This document shows positions 9,124-16,326 of a stretch of DNA of 39,414 nucleotides, in pieces. The position numbers and the translations under genes are program-made. The notes beneath the pieces are model-generated. The model had not been told where the DNA came from. It saw nothing but the letters and a program-made list of their open reading frames with translations, and searched no databases. How positions within the stretch are numbered: position 1 is the first letter of the stretch; each line of letters starts with the position of its first letter. This DNA is from an uncultured Enterobacteriaceae bacterium (GTDB taxonomy: Bacteria > Pseudomonadota > Gammaproteobacteria > Enterobacterales > Enterobacteriaceae), in contig CALYPF010000012.1 in the NCBI GenBank assembly GCA_945271245.1, forward strand, positions 1 to 39,414, read 5' to 3'.

Positions 9124-9442
9124 ATTGCCAACTGAAAACCACGTCCTGTGGGCGTGGTCATCAACAGGTTCTGGCTCTGCCCTGTTGTTTTGGGCTTTAA
9201 ATCTCATAAGTCTGGCAGAGACTTTTTTTAAGGAATTTGGTATGCCCCTCTGGGGCATCAAAACAATAACGCCTTCTATGGCGGCGGATTTTTACTGTCG
9301 ACGGTGAAATCTACCGCTGCTCCGGCTAGCTTCGCTGCCCGTTTTATATTGTTATTTGCCAGCGTGCGAGACTTAGCGTATTCATCGCACCAGATATAAA
9401 TCCTATTTTATTTATATAGTACGCGTGTACCTGCTTTGAAAA
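9124..9442. other. Gene-poor stretch with one compact hairpin
   Basis: 319 bp with no supported gene. A 60-codon open frame at 9125-9307 has no ribosome site and no recognisable composition. The one structure is ATGCCCC/GGGGCAT (9242-9248, 9252-9258) around a 3-nt loop, without a T-run. It could be remnant DNA or an unrecognised small RNA. Confidence 0.35.
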
Positions 9443-9628
9443 TTAACAGTCAATAACCCTATGCCGGCGTTTATTAATTTCGCTCCAATCTCCGTCCGGC
9501 GGCGGCGGCCCGTTATAAGGAACATTAATTACACACTTGCGTGCCGGTTTAATGGCCTTTTGCTGAGGGGAATGGCTGTGGCAAGCCGTCAGCAAAAGAA
9601 CCAGCATCATGACGCTTTTTTTGTCCAT
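9443..9628 (-). CDS. Small lipoprotein of unknown function (61 aa)
   Basis: I do not recognise a family. The product begins MDKKSVMMLVLLLTAC, a compact lipoprotein signal peptide with lipobox LTAC and Cys16, then HSHSPQQ. The mature part is about 45 residues, with a PPPPDGDW motif and two further cysteines, one of them the last residue, which could form a disulfide. I chose ATG 9628 rather than an upstream ATG at 9667 because AAAGGG precedes it and it begins the signal peptide directly. It stands alone between gene-poor stretches. Confidence 0.7.
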   Translation of the reverse strand: MDKKSVMMLVLLLTACHSHSPQQKAIKPARKCVINVPYNGPPPPDGDWSEINKRRHRVIDC

Positions 9629-9918
9629 TGAGTACGCCCTTTCATTTAATAAACAGTGGATAAACAAGCCCAGCCTGCTCTAACGACACCTACAGTGCCA
9701 GAATGAGTCTGGCTCCCGCGTTATCCTTTGTGTCATAAGGCTAAACGGGATTTTAGTCACTGTAAACGTAGGTTGTTTATTGATGTTTATATGCAAGTAA
9801 GTTCTAATTCCACGTGCACAGGAAGATATTTCTGACCGCTCTCAGGCCATGACGCCACCGACGGCAGCTAGCGCCAGCGTAATACCCGGATGTCAGGCAT
9901 TATAATTTACACATTTAA
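9629..9918. other. Intergenic region, no gene seen
   Basis: 290 bp between the small lipoprotein start and the acetyltransferase stop. I see no ORF, RNA gene or strong hairpin. It should contain the lipoprotein promoter. Confidence 0.4.
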
Positions 9919-10707
9919 TTAAAGTTCGTTAAGGCTCTTTCCTATATTGAATGTCATATATTTTGCGGTGGAAACATTACCCCGTTCGATATCATCCGAT
10001 AAATTACGAATAAAATAACTGATATCGTCACAGTGCTGATTATCAGGTAAATCCACAAATCGGTAATTCCACCACTGTAATCTTATAAGTTCAGAAATAA
10101 TGTCCTGAGGAAAACGGTATTTTATGACTTTTGCCGGAACTCCTGCCACGATGGAATACGGAGGAACATTTTTGGTTACAACCGAGTTAGCCGCAATTAC
10201 CGCTCCGTCACCAATGATAATATTTCCTTTTAATACAGCATCATCCCCAATCCAGACATCATTTCCTATTTCCGGATATCCAATGCACGTAGCGTAGGGT
10301 TTTATCTGCCATTCTTTCCCCATTATCGCGGCGATATGCGTAAAATCATTGCGATACGTCAGCGTGCTGGTAGTGAAGCGATCAAGAGGATGCTGCCCTC
10401 CCATCACTTTTACGCCGCCCGCGATACTGCAATAACGCCCTATCTTCACTCCGTTCGGCAAATAACAGGCTGGCTGTGAAAAAGCACCGACAGAGCAAAA
10501 GCTGCCGGCGGGCATTCGGGCGTACTCTTCAACGTACACTTCACCTTTAATTCTTATTTTATCTCCACGCCTGAAGATATATCTATTACGTGGTCGGTAA
10601 ACGCCTTTTACCCGTCCGCCGTGTCTAAGCCAGATATGATGGTCCATAAGAAATTCGTCGTGGCTCTTTTTCCATCTAAAAATATACTCTTTGCCGGAAG
10701 GTACCAT
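9919..10707 (-). CDS. CatB-like hexapeptide-repeat acetyltransferase
   Basis: A 262-residue O-acetyltransferase of the xenobiotic/CatB left-handed beta-helix family, which transfers acetyl from acetyl-CoA to hydroxyl groups of sugars or xenobiotics. The hexapeptide-repeat part spans roughly 75-205: IGRYCSIAGGVKVMGGQHP holds the likely catalytic His, then IGNDVWIGDDAVLKGNIIIG and GDGAVIAANSVVTKNVPPYS, and the family signature IVAGVPAKVIKYRFP. The N-terminal 75 residues (VYRPRNRYIFRRGD region) and an AT-rich 3' end are less typical. The gene appears lower in G+C than its neighbours, suggesting transfer. ATG 10707 is preceded by TTGAGGTTGAG. Surface-glycan modification is more likely than drug resistance, but there is no glycan locus nearby, so the substrate is open. 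Confidence 0.85.
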   Translation of the reverse strand: MVPSGKEYIFRWKKSHDEFLMDHHIWLRHGGRVKGVYRPRNRYIFRRGDKIRIKGEVYVEEYARMPAGSFCSVGAFSQPACYLPNGVKIGRYCSIAGGVKVMGGQHPLDRFTTSTLTYRNDFTHIAAIMGKEWQIKPYATCIGYPEIGNDVWIGDDAVLKGNIIIGDGAVIAANSVVTKNVPPYSIVAGVPAKVIKYRFPQDIISELIRLQWWNYRFVDLPDNQHCDDISYFIRNLSDDIERGNVSTAKYMTFNIGKSLNEL

Positions 10708-11537
10708 CTCAACCTCAAAAATATGTTTTACTCTAATGCAGTTACCTGGCCAATTTAATGGAATCAGACCTTCGTCTTATCGCATCGATTTTCGTTGCAT
10801 TAAATTATTATTACTGAGTGCATTCCACAGCCACTTGCCGCTATGGCCAGTATTAACGATACTCAATGTCGCTAATAATACAGGGTTAAATCACGGCCTT
10901 GAAACAAGCTTATAGGCATTAATTGTAATACATGCATGATAATTTATTTCACGATTGCGTTACGATATTAATCTGCCAGTCTGACAGCGCGCGGCTGAAC
11001 AGGTTCAATATAGTGATTTAAACTCAACGTACGGTGATTTTTGCGGCATTGCTACTATTTCAGCAGATCTCAACTGCTGGATAAATCTCATATCCCATTA
11101 CTGGTTGCCTACATAGACAAACACGCAGTGGGATATCAGTATAAATTCAATCCCCTTCGGGCCAGGATTTAAAAGCCTATAAAGTCAAAACTAGCGCGTA
11201 TTCGCTTCGGCATCGTCCTACGGCCAGAAAAATGCGCACGTTGCGGCAAAATATGCGCCGACATAAGTATAAGCACATCAACCAGTGCAAAACATGCTGG
11301 CATTCGGCGCCGTAATCCGTACCATAGCCGGCATGATTCACTCATCAGAGCCATCCTATTAGCCACACCTTTTATGGTCCGCGCTGGCCATCGATGCCAG
11401 CATTACCGTTTGCGGGTCTGTAAGGTAAAGATGATACCCGAGAAAAGCGCCGGGCTGTTAAGCTCAATACACCTAACGCCATTGCGTCGGCATACCGCCT
11501 GTCAACATGCCAGTTTCAGCTTCAGAGATAGTGTAAA
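10708..11537. other. 830-bp gene-poor region upstream of ttcA
   Basis: No intact gene is visible. The first 300 bp are AT-rich with short palindromic words only. A possible decayed acetyltransferase fragment lies at 11062-11172 (listed separately). Frames on the other strand at 11169-11366 have no ribosome site. The ttcA promoter must lie in the last 150 bp, but I could not define its hexamers. In E. coli the Rac prophage is integrated at this flank of ttcA, so the region is a known insertion hot spot. Confidence 0.5.
11062..11172 (+). pseudogene. Possible GNAT acetyltransferase remnant
   Basis: Frame 1 reads IPLLVAYIDKHAVGYQYKFN and then PLRARI before a stop at 11170. This resembles the N-terminal half of phosphinothricin/MnaT-type GNAT acetyltransferases, where a PVLVAE-x-DG-x-VVGYA segment precedes PFRxRPAY. 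Neither the acetyl-CoA loop nor the C-terminal half is readable downstream without shifting frames. The match is short and from memory, so it is only a suggestion. Confidence 0.3.
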
Positions 11538-12476
11538 ATGCAATTAGATCAAAGCAGTACTCAAAAAGAAAAATATAACCTCAATAAACTGCAAAAGCGG
11601 CTACGTCGCAACGTCGGCGAAGCAATCGCCGATTTCGGCATGATAGAAGAAGGCGAACGTATTATGGTTTGCCTTTCTGGCGGGAAAGACAGTTATACCA
11701 TGCTGGAGATCTTGCGTAATCTTCAACAAAGCGCGCCGGTCAACTTTACTCTGGTCGCCGTTAATCTGGATCAGAAGCAGCCGGGCTTTCCGGAGCACGT
11801 GCTACCGGAGTACCTTAATGCACTGGGCGTTGAATATAAGATTGTTGAAGAAAATACCTACGGAATCGTTAAGGAAAAGATTCCAGAGGGAAAAACGACC
11901 TGCTCTTTATGTTCGCGTTTACGACGCGGAATTCTATATCGAACCGCCAGTGAATTGGGTGCGACTAAAATCGCCCTTGGCCACCATCGGGATGATATTC
12001 TGCAGACCCTGTTTTTGAACATGTTTTACGGCGGAAAAATGAAAGGGATGCCGCCAAAACTGATGAGCGACGACGGCAAACATATTGTGATCCGCCCGCT
12101 GGCGTACTGTCGGGAAAAAGATATCGAACGCTTTGCCGCGGCAAAAGCTTTTCCCATCATTCCTTGTAACCTGTGCGGATCTCAGCCAAATTTACAGCGC
12201 CAGGTCATTGGCGAAATGCTTCGTGACTGGGATAAGCGCTATCCCGGGCGCATAGAAACAATGTTTAGCGCAATGCAAAATATTGTCCCCTCACATTTGT
12301 GCGACGGCGATCTTTTTAATTTCAGAGAGATAACCCACGGTAGTGACGTTATCGAAGGCGGTGACCTGGCTTTTGATCGCGAAGACATTCCTGCACAACC
12401 CGTTGGCTGGCGCAAAGAGCAATCTGATGATGAACCGGCCTACGTTCAGCGGCTGGATATAATCGAAATTAAATAA
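11538..12476 (+). CDS. ttcA: tRNA 2-thiocytidine(32) synthetase TtcA
   Basis: Thiolates cytidine 32 of several tRNAs in the cytoplasm, using ATP and an Fe-S cluster. The 312-residue product is one longer than E. coli TtcA. It has the PP-loop SGGKDS at 47-52, the cysteine pair CSLC at 122-125 and PCNLCG with C210 and C213, plus GHHRDD near 149; the usual cluster ligands are kept. The N-terminal dozen residues and the C-terminal 40 are the divergent parts, as is normal for the family. The ribosome site is weak (AGAG). Downstream, dbpA, which lies between ttcA and zntB in E. coli, is missing, and only a palindrome, a small ORF and fnrS remain. Confidence 0.97.
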   Translation: MQLDQSSTQKEKYNLNKLQKRLRRNVGEAIADFGMIEEGERIMVCLSGGKDSYTMLEILRNLQQSAPVNFTLVAVNLDQKQPGFPEHVLPEYLNALGVEYKIVEENTYGIVKEKIPEGKTTCSLCSRLRRGILYRTASELGATKIALGHHRDDILQTLFLNMFYGGKMKGMPPKLMSDDGKHIVIRPLAYCREKDIERFAAAKAFPIIPCNLCGSQPNLQRQVIGEMLRDWDKRYPGRIETMFSAMQNIVPSHLCDGDLFNFREITHGSDVIEGGDLAFDREDIPAQPVGWRKEQSDDEPAYVQRLDIIEIK

Positions 12477-12541
12477 GCCCCCGCTCTTTCTCCATGAATA
12501 CGGCTGCAACGCCGCTTAGCATTCGGGCAAATAGCTCTCAA

Positions 12542-12567
12542 AGACGCCAGCCGGCCGGCAGGCGTCT
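12542..12567. repeat. 26-bp near-perfect palindrome
   Basis: AGACGCC (12542-12548) and GGCGTCT (12561-12567) flank the self-complementary core GCCGGCCGGC, with one A on each side as the only mismatch. It lies between ttcA and the proline-rich ORF, which are convergent. No T-run follows on the + strand (TCTCCCT) and only TTT on the - strand, so it may act as a shared weak terminator or an extragenic palindrome. Confidence 0.6.
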
Positions 12568-12572
12568 CTCCC

Positions 12573-12707
12573 TCATTTTGCATACGGCGGCGGATCGAGA
12601 ATAGGATCGGGATCTATCGGTGGTTCCGGTATGGGCTGCGGATGTGGGATAGGCTCTGGAATTGGTACCGGATCGGTCGGTATAGGGTCACTCATTTGCA
12701 TTAACAT
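12573..12707 (-). CDS. Small acidic proline-rich protein (44 aa)
   Basis: I do not recognise a named family. The ORF reads MLMQMSDPIPTDPVPIPEPI and continues as X-Pro dipeptides to PPPYAK: nearly every second residue from 8 to 41 is proline, mixed with Asp, Glu and Ile, and there is no signal peptide or membrane segment. Translation is well supported: GGGAGGAGCT stands immediately before ATG 12707, one of the best ribosome sites in the window. Two further in-frame ATGs (12701, 12695) are alternatives. The (X-P)n pattern would form an extended polyproline-like rod, as in TonB linkers. It sits where E. coli has dbpA, between ttcA and fnrS. Confidence 0.6.
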   Translation of the reverse strand: MLMQMSDPIPTDPVPIPEPIPHPQPIPEPPIDPDPILDPPPYAK

Positions 12708-12772
12708 AGCTCCTCCCGCGATTATCATCAGTTAAGCTGTATTAAGCATAGGAGCTGGAACGTCATTGAGGC

Positions 12773-12899
12773 AAAAAAAAGCCGACTTTTTAAACAAAGC
12801 CGGCGTCGTACGAATCAATTGTGCTATGCAGTAATTCAAAAAAAGGAAGTAAGACAATATGGAGCACAACGTCCATCGCTTGACGTTGCATTCACCTGC
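12773..12899 (-). ncRNA. fnrS: FnrS, FNR-activated Hfq-dependent small RNA
   Basis: On the - strand a 127-nt transcript starting GCAGGTGAATGCAACGTCAA and ending in a hairpin with eight T residues matches E. coli FnrS as I remember it. Conserved blocks visible are CTCCATATTGTCTTACTTCC, GAATTACTGCATAGCACAAT, TGATTCGTACGACGCCGGC and the terminator arms GCCGGC / GTCGGC. FnrS base-pairs with mRNAs of aerobic-metabolism genes (for example sodB, maeA, folX in E. coli) and lowers their expression without oxygen. It sits next to zntB, its E. coli position, although dbpA on the other side is gone. The 5' end is set from the promoter spacing. Confidence 0.93.
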
Positions 12900-12905
12900 A
12901 TTGGG

Positions 12906-12947
12906 ATATTGCCGCGATGCCCCGCCAGGCTTATTGACCCCGATCAG
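12906..12947 (-). promoter_or_regulatory. fnrS promoter with FNR box centred at -41.5
   Basis: Read on the - strand, CTGATCGGGGTCAA (12947-12934) matches the FNR consensus TTGAT-N4-ATCAA at eight of ten positions. Its centre is exactly 41.5 bp before the inferred start at 12899, the class II activator position. CAATAT at 12911-12906 is the -10 element, six bases before the start. No good -35 hexamer is present, as expected for an FNR-dependent promoter. Confidence 0.87.
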
Positions 12948-12993
12948 TTTTTCACGATTTTCCACCCCTAAAGTGGCAGGTAATCCTATAGTT

Positions 12994-13977
12994 TTACAGC
13001 CATTTACCCCGCCGTAACCACCAGATAACACCGACCATGAGCGCAACCAGCACTATACAGAAGACCCCAAAGCCATAGTGCCACACGCTGCCCGGGATCC
13101 CCCCCAAATTCACGCCAAATAAACCGGTGAGCAATGTGCTGGGCAGGAATACCATTGCCATCACGGACATCATATAAGAGCGACGAGCCAGCGACTCCTG
13201 GGTTATCTGTGCGATTTCGTCAGCCATTACGCCGGTGCGCGCAATGCAGGCATCGATTTCATCTAACCCTCGCCCCAGCCTGTCGGCAATATCCTGCATG
13301 CGCCGCCGTTCATCTTCATCCATCCAGCCTAGCCGTTCACTGGCAAGCCTGGCGTAAACGTCACGCTGCGGAGCCATATAGCGACGCATAACAATAAGTT
13401 GTTTACGAATTAATGCCAGCGCACCGCGCGGCGGTACCTGCTGGTCGAGAAGGTCATCCTCAAGATCCATTATCTTGTCATGCAGGCCTTCTATAAACTC
13501 GCTGGCGCGATCGGTTAACGCATCGCAGACTTCAACCAGCCAGCTACCGCTAGTTTTTGGCCCCGAGCCTTCATTAAGATCGTTTATCACATCATCCAGC
13601 GCCAGCACTTTGCGGCGGCGCGTTGTTACAATCAGATGTGCGTCAATATACAGCCTTAACGCCACCAGGTTTTCAGGGCGCTCATTCGTGCTGGCATTAA
13701 TACAGCGTAGCGTGATTAGTGTTCCTTCCCCCTGGCGGGAAACACGTGGGCGATTACTTTCTCCAGCCAGCGCATCACGGGCACCGGAAGGAATTAACGG
13801 GGTACTGGCCAGCCAGTCCGCGCTTTCAGGCTGCGTGTAATCCAGATGAAGCCAGCAGGGATGTACAGCATCAATGACATCGTCCTGAGCCAACTCTCTG
13901 GCGCTGCCGTCGCCGTTCAGACGCCAGGCAAAAACGGCATCAGGCACGCGTAGCTGCTCTCCGCTGATATTATCCAC
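12994..13977 (-). CDS. zntB: Zinc transport protein ZntB (CorA family)
   Basis: Inner-membrane pentameric transporter of the CorA/MIT superfamily that moves Zn2+. The 327 residues equal E. coli ZntB in length. A large N-terminal cytoplasmic domain (residues 1-265; LNYxx-type [11 protein letters not shown] near 42, [14 protein letters not shown] near 68, long helices with [15 protein letters not shown] near 198) is followed by two C-terminal membrane helices. Between them is the loop motif GVNLGGIPG, where ZntB has GVN in place of CorA's GMN. The C-terminal RRGKWL is basic and cytoplasmic. fnrS follows 95 bp downstream on the same strand; the FnrS terminator may also stop zntB read-through. 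Confidence 0.96.
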   Translation of the reverse strand: MDNISGEQLRVPDAVFAWRLNGDGSARELAQDDVIDAVHPCWLHLDYTQPESADWLASTPLIPSGARDALAGESNRPRVSRQGEGTLITLRCINASTNERPENLVALRLYIDAHLIVTTRRRKVLALDDVINDLNEGSGPKTSGSWLVEVCDALTDRASEFIEGLHDKIMDLEDDLLDQQVPPRGALALIRKQLIVMRRYMAPQRDVYARLASERLGWMDEDERRRMQDIADRLGRGLDEIDACIARTGVMADEIAQITQESLARRSYMMSVMAMVFLPSTLLTGLFGVNLGGIPGSVWHYGFGVFCIVLVALMVGVIWWLRRGKWL

Positions 13978-14083
13978 TGTCCCCCCTTACAGCTAAGAAT
14001 CGTGGTATTAGTCTAGCTTTCTCAGTGGGTTAAGCAACTATTAACACCAATATTCATTGCAGGAGTTGATTTGCGAGAAAAGT

Positions 14084-14350
14084 TTAACGCAACTGACTGT
14101 CTTTAGAACCACGCCGGTTATAGCCAGAAAAACGGGCCTGCTGTTTGTCCAGCGTCTCCTGACATTTAACGCACAGCCGTACACCCGGTATCGCCACGCG
14201 CCGTGCTTCAGGGATAGTTTCACCGCATTCATCGCAATATAGGAGGCTTTCCCCTTTAGGAATAGCGCTCCGCGCGCGCGATACCGCATCCTGAACCGTG
14301 CTCTCAATTTGGTCATGCACCGCCCCGTCAGAGGCCCAGCCGGAAGGCAT
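14084..14350 (-). CDS. ybiI: DksA/TraR C4-type zinc finger protein YbiI
   Basis: An 88-residue small protein of the DksA/TraR zinc-finger family, the same length as E. coli YbiI, of unknown physiological role. A helical N-terminal half is followed by the C4 finger CDECGETIP...LCVKC (two CxxC pairs about 17 residues apart), then the highly conserved tail SGYNRRGSKDSQLR. I set the start at ATG 14350 (MPSGWASDG) because it matches the family and has AGGAGAAG upstream; the frame is open further to 14380. In E. coli ybiI is elsewhere on the chromosome, so its position here reflects rearrangement. Confidence 0.93.
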   Translation of the reverse strand: MPSGWASDGAVHDQIESTVQDAVSRARSAIPKGESLLYCDECGETIPEARRVAIPGVRLCVKCQETLDKQQARFSGYNRRGSKDSQLR

Positions 14351-14865
14351 AGCATCTTCTCCTGTACATAAAATCAACAATATTATTATGGGGGCGCTGC
14401 TTTCTTATTCAACCTGTTTTGAAGAATATTTCTGAACCAGCAAACATATGCGTATGCAGAGAGGGGAGAGGGGAAAATAGAAATCACAACCAAAAGGCGC
14501 TCTACTGAGCATTCATTTAGCCTGCGAATTATCATTGTAATATTATGAGTAAACCGCACTATAGTGATGACACTTGACCAACGCCACATGTGTGCCTGTT
14601 ACTGCATCAAACTAAAATTACAGGCGCAAACCCTTCAGCCTATTATTTTTATAACTAATTTCTTCTTTATTTATACGGATGATGAGCTAATTTCATAACC
14701 GCGTGATTACCTGTGAATGAGCGTGCCAAATAGTGACGGTGTAAGTTCACAAACGGGCGTATAGCAAATAAATAAGTGAATACCCTGGCATGCGAAGGGT
14801 TTTAGCGCACTGCTCGCGTAATGCAAATATTAGCGGAGAAACGTCATTACAGGCGTGCAGAAAAC
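14351..14865. other. Intergenic region between yeaQ and ybiI
   Basis: 515 bp with no supported gene. It is AT-rich and contains GAGAGGGGAGAGGGGA, a short purine run at 14459-14475. It must hold the ybiI promoter. I see no RNA gene or remnant I can name. Confidence 0.4.
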
Positions 14866-14892
14866 AAAAAACCCGGCACAGACCGGGTTTTT
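14866..14892 (-). terminator. Rho-independent terminator of yeaQ
   Basis: AAACCCGG (14869-14876) and CCGGGTTT (14883-14890) form a perfect 8-bp stem around a 6-nt loop, with T-runs on both strands (AAAAA before, TTTTT after). It lies about 20 bp beyond the yeaQ stop and can terminate in either direction. Confidence 0.9.
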
Positions 14893-14910
14893 AATAAACG
14901 CAGAGTATTA

Positions 14911-15159
14911 TTAACTACGCACTTTGCGATAGATGACCAGGACCACCAGCGCGCCGATAACGGCAACAATAAAGCTTCCGAAATTAAAGCCATCCACTTT
15001 ACCAAAGCCCAGTAGCGTGCTTATCCAGCCGCCGACGACCGCACCGATAATTCCCAGCACAACGGTCATGATAAAACCACCGCCGTCTTTGCCAGGCATG
15101 ATCCATTTAGCCAAAATACCCGCAATTAAACCAAAGATAATCCAGGAAAGAATACCCAC
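14911..15159 (-). CDS. yeaQ: Transglycosylase-associated membrane protein YeaQ
   Basis: An 82-residue inner-membrane protein of the YeaQ/YmgE (transglycosylase-associated, PF04226) family, nearly identical in length and sequence to E. coli YeaQ; its function is unknown and the family is stress-linked (RpoS in E. coli). Three hydrophobic helices: residues 4-20 (LSWIIFGLIAGILAKW), 29-50 (FIMTVVLGIIGAVVGGWIS) and 60-77 (FGSFIVAVIGALVVLVIY), with the conserved MPGKDGGGF loop between the first two. The start codon is GTG, with TGAGGAAACA upstream. The E. coli locus is far from here, so this is a relocated gene. Confidence 0.93.
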   Translation of the reverse strand: MGILSWIIFGLIAGILAKWIMPGKDGGGFIMTVVLGIIGAVVGGWISTLLGFGKVDGFNFGSFIVAVIGALVVLVIYRKVRS

Positions 15160-15597
15160 TGTTTCCTCACTTCATTTTCCATTTACATCAACAGGGTTAA
15201 ACGCAGTTTTCACTACGTTAATGTGAACGTTAGCACAGCATACGCAGAACGCCAATTGCTAATGCTCCGCTAAAGCCACTCAGATAGTACTTTCCACTTA
15301 TTTGGATGCAAAATAACCTATAAGATAGGATATAAGAATAATTTACCAGTAAAATAACCTAACATTTAGGTCTCCAGCAACAGGTTAATCGACTATTCGC
15401 TTTTGCATTCCAGGTGTTACCGCCTCTCACGTTATGCCTTCCTAAAATAGCGAATTCCAGAATATATGATTTCTAAAAATGCCTGATTCACTCCCTTTTT
15501 CTATTCACTCTTCCACTTTTCGGGTATTGATTTTACCGAATATTTTTACCTAAACCGGTTATTTGCGCTGAATCACACGCTACGTTTTCAATAATGT
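15160..15597. other. AT-rich intergenic region
   Basis: 438 bp between the divergent yeaQ and the possible phage-associated gene. It is rich in A+T, with CCTATAAGATAGGATATAAG near 15317. No gene seen. Promoters for both flanking genes are expected here. Confidence 0.4.
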
Positions 15598-16125
15598 TTG
15601 GACTTAGAGAATATCTGGCAACAATTAACGCCATCTGCTATCGTAAGCTTGCCGTTAACCATGCAAAAAAGAGGGAATATGAATAACTATTCAGGACTTT
15701 TACAGGTTATAAAATTGCGGGTGTGTAAAAATAACAGAATTGCAGAAAATACACTGAATAATAAAGACGACCAGGCCTATGCGGTCTGGCACCGAATTGC
15801 GCAAATCTATACACTTGAATGCGTGCTGCATGAATACCGTAAAACAAACGCTACGCGCTTTGTGCCACTGGAGAACGAAAAAGCCCTACACCACATGATA
15901 TTGAGTAAAACTAACTGGATACTTTCAGAGATTAAATCGCTGTCATTTAATGAATGTATTTTTGTTATTGCTGATAAGCTTACAAAAGAGCATATGTCGC
16001 CTGAGGCCTTCCAGTACATAGATTCTCTGGGCCTGCCTGCCTGTAGCTACCCGCTGGATGATTTTTCAGAAGCAGACTGGGCGCCGGGCGAAAACGCCGC
16101 TTTTTTTAAAACGCTTGTCGCTTAA
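15598..16125 (+). CDS. Hypothetical protein, possibly ECs1072-like phage-associated family
   Basis: A 175-residue soluble protein with no signal peptide or membrane segment. The opening LENIWQQLTPSAIVSL, the middle AYAVWHRIAQIYTLE and the C-terminal motif DDFSEADWAPGEN recall the ECs1072 family of phage-associated hypothetical proteins of enterobacteria; this is from memory and no function is known. The open frame begins with TTG at 15598 and has no ribosome site there. ATG 15679 has GAGGGA before it but would lose the conserved N-terminus. A lost or weakened start is therefore possible. No other phage gene is adjacent. Base composition is lower in G+C than the core genes, in keeping with acquisition. 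Confidence 0.6.
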   Translation: MDLENIWQQLTPSAIVSLPLTMQKRGNMNNYSGLLQVIKLRVCKNNRIAENTLNNKDDQAYAVWHRIAQIYTLECVLHEYRKTNATRFVPLENEKALHHMILSKTNWILSEIKSLSFNECIFVIADKLTKEHMSPEAFQYIDSLGLPACSYPLDDFSEADWAPGENAAFFKTLVA

Positions 16126-16143
16126 TTGTTATTTAACTCTGGT

Positions 16144-16181
16144 GCGGCATCCTTTATCTAAATAACGATTACGGATGCCGC
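16144..16181. repeat. Inverted repeat downstream of the ECs1072-like gene
   Basis: GCGGCATCC (16144-16152) is perfectly complementary to GGATGCCGC (16173-16181) across a 20-nt AT-rich loop. No T-run follows. It lies between convergent genes, so it may be a shared transcript end. Confidence 0.5.
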
Positions 16182-16326
16182 GCGTTCGGCCTGCCACCTG
16201 ACCTTGTATAATTTCAGCATGAATAACGGCGCGCAGGCCAGAAAACAGTCAGTCGCTTAATTCCAGCGCTGCGTTTGAGTAATGCCATTATTTGCTAAAG
16301 GTGCCTTTAATTGACGGCATCCACGC

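Noticed and set aside
9125-9307. 60-aa open frame after the serine hydrolase terminator
   Set aside because: It starts at the terminator tail, has no ribosome site and shows no known motif.
11169-11366. 65-aa minus-strand frame upstream of ttcA
   Set aside because: No ribosome site or family features; it overlaps DNA that may be a decayed acetyltransferase on the other strand.
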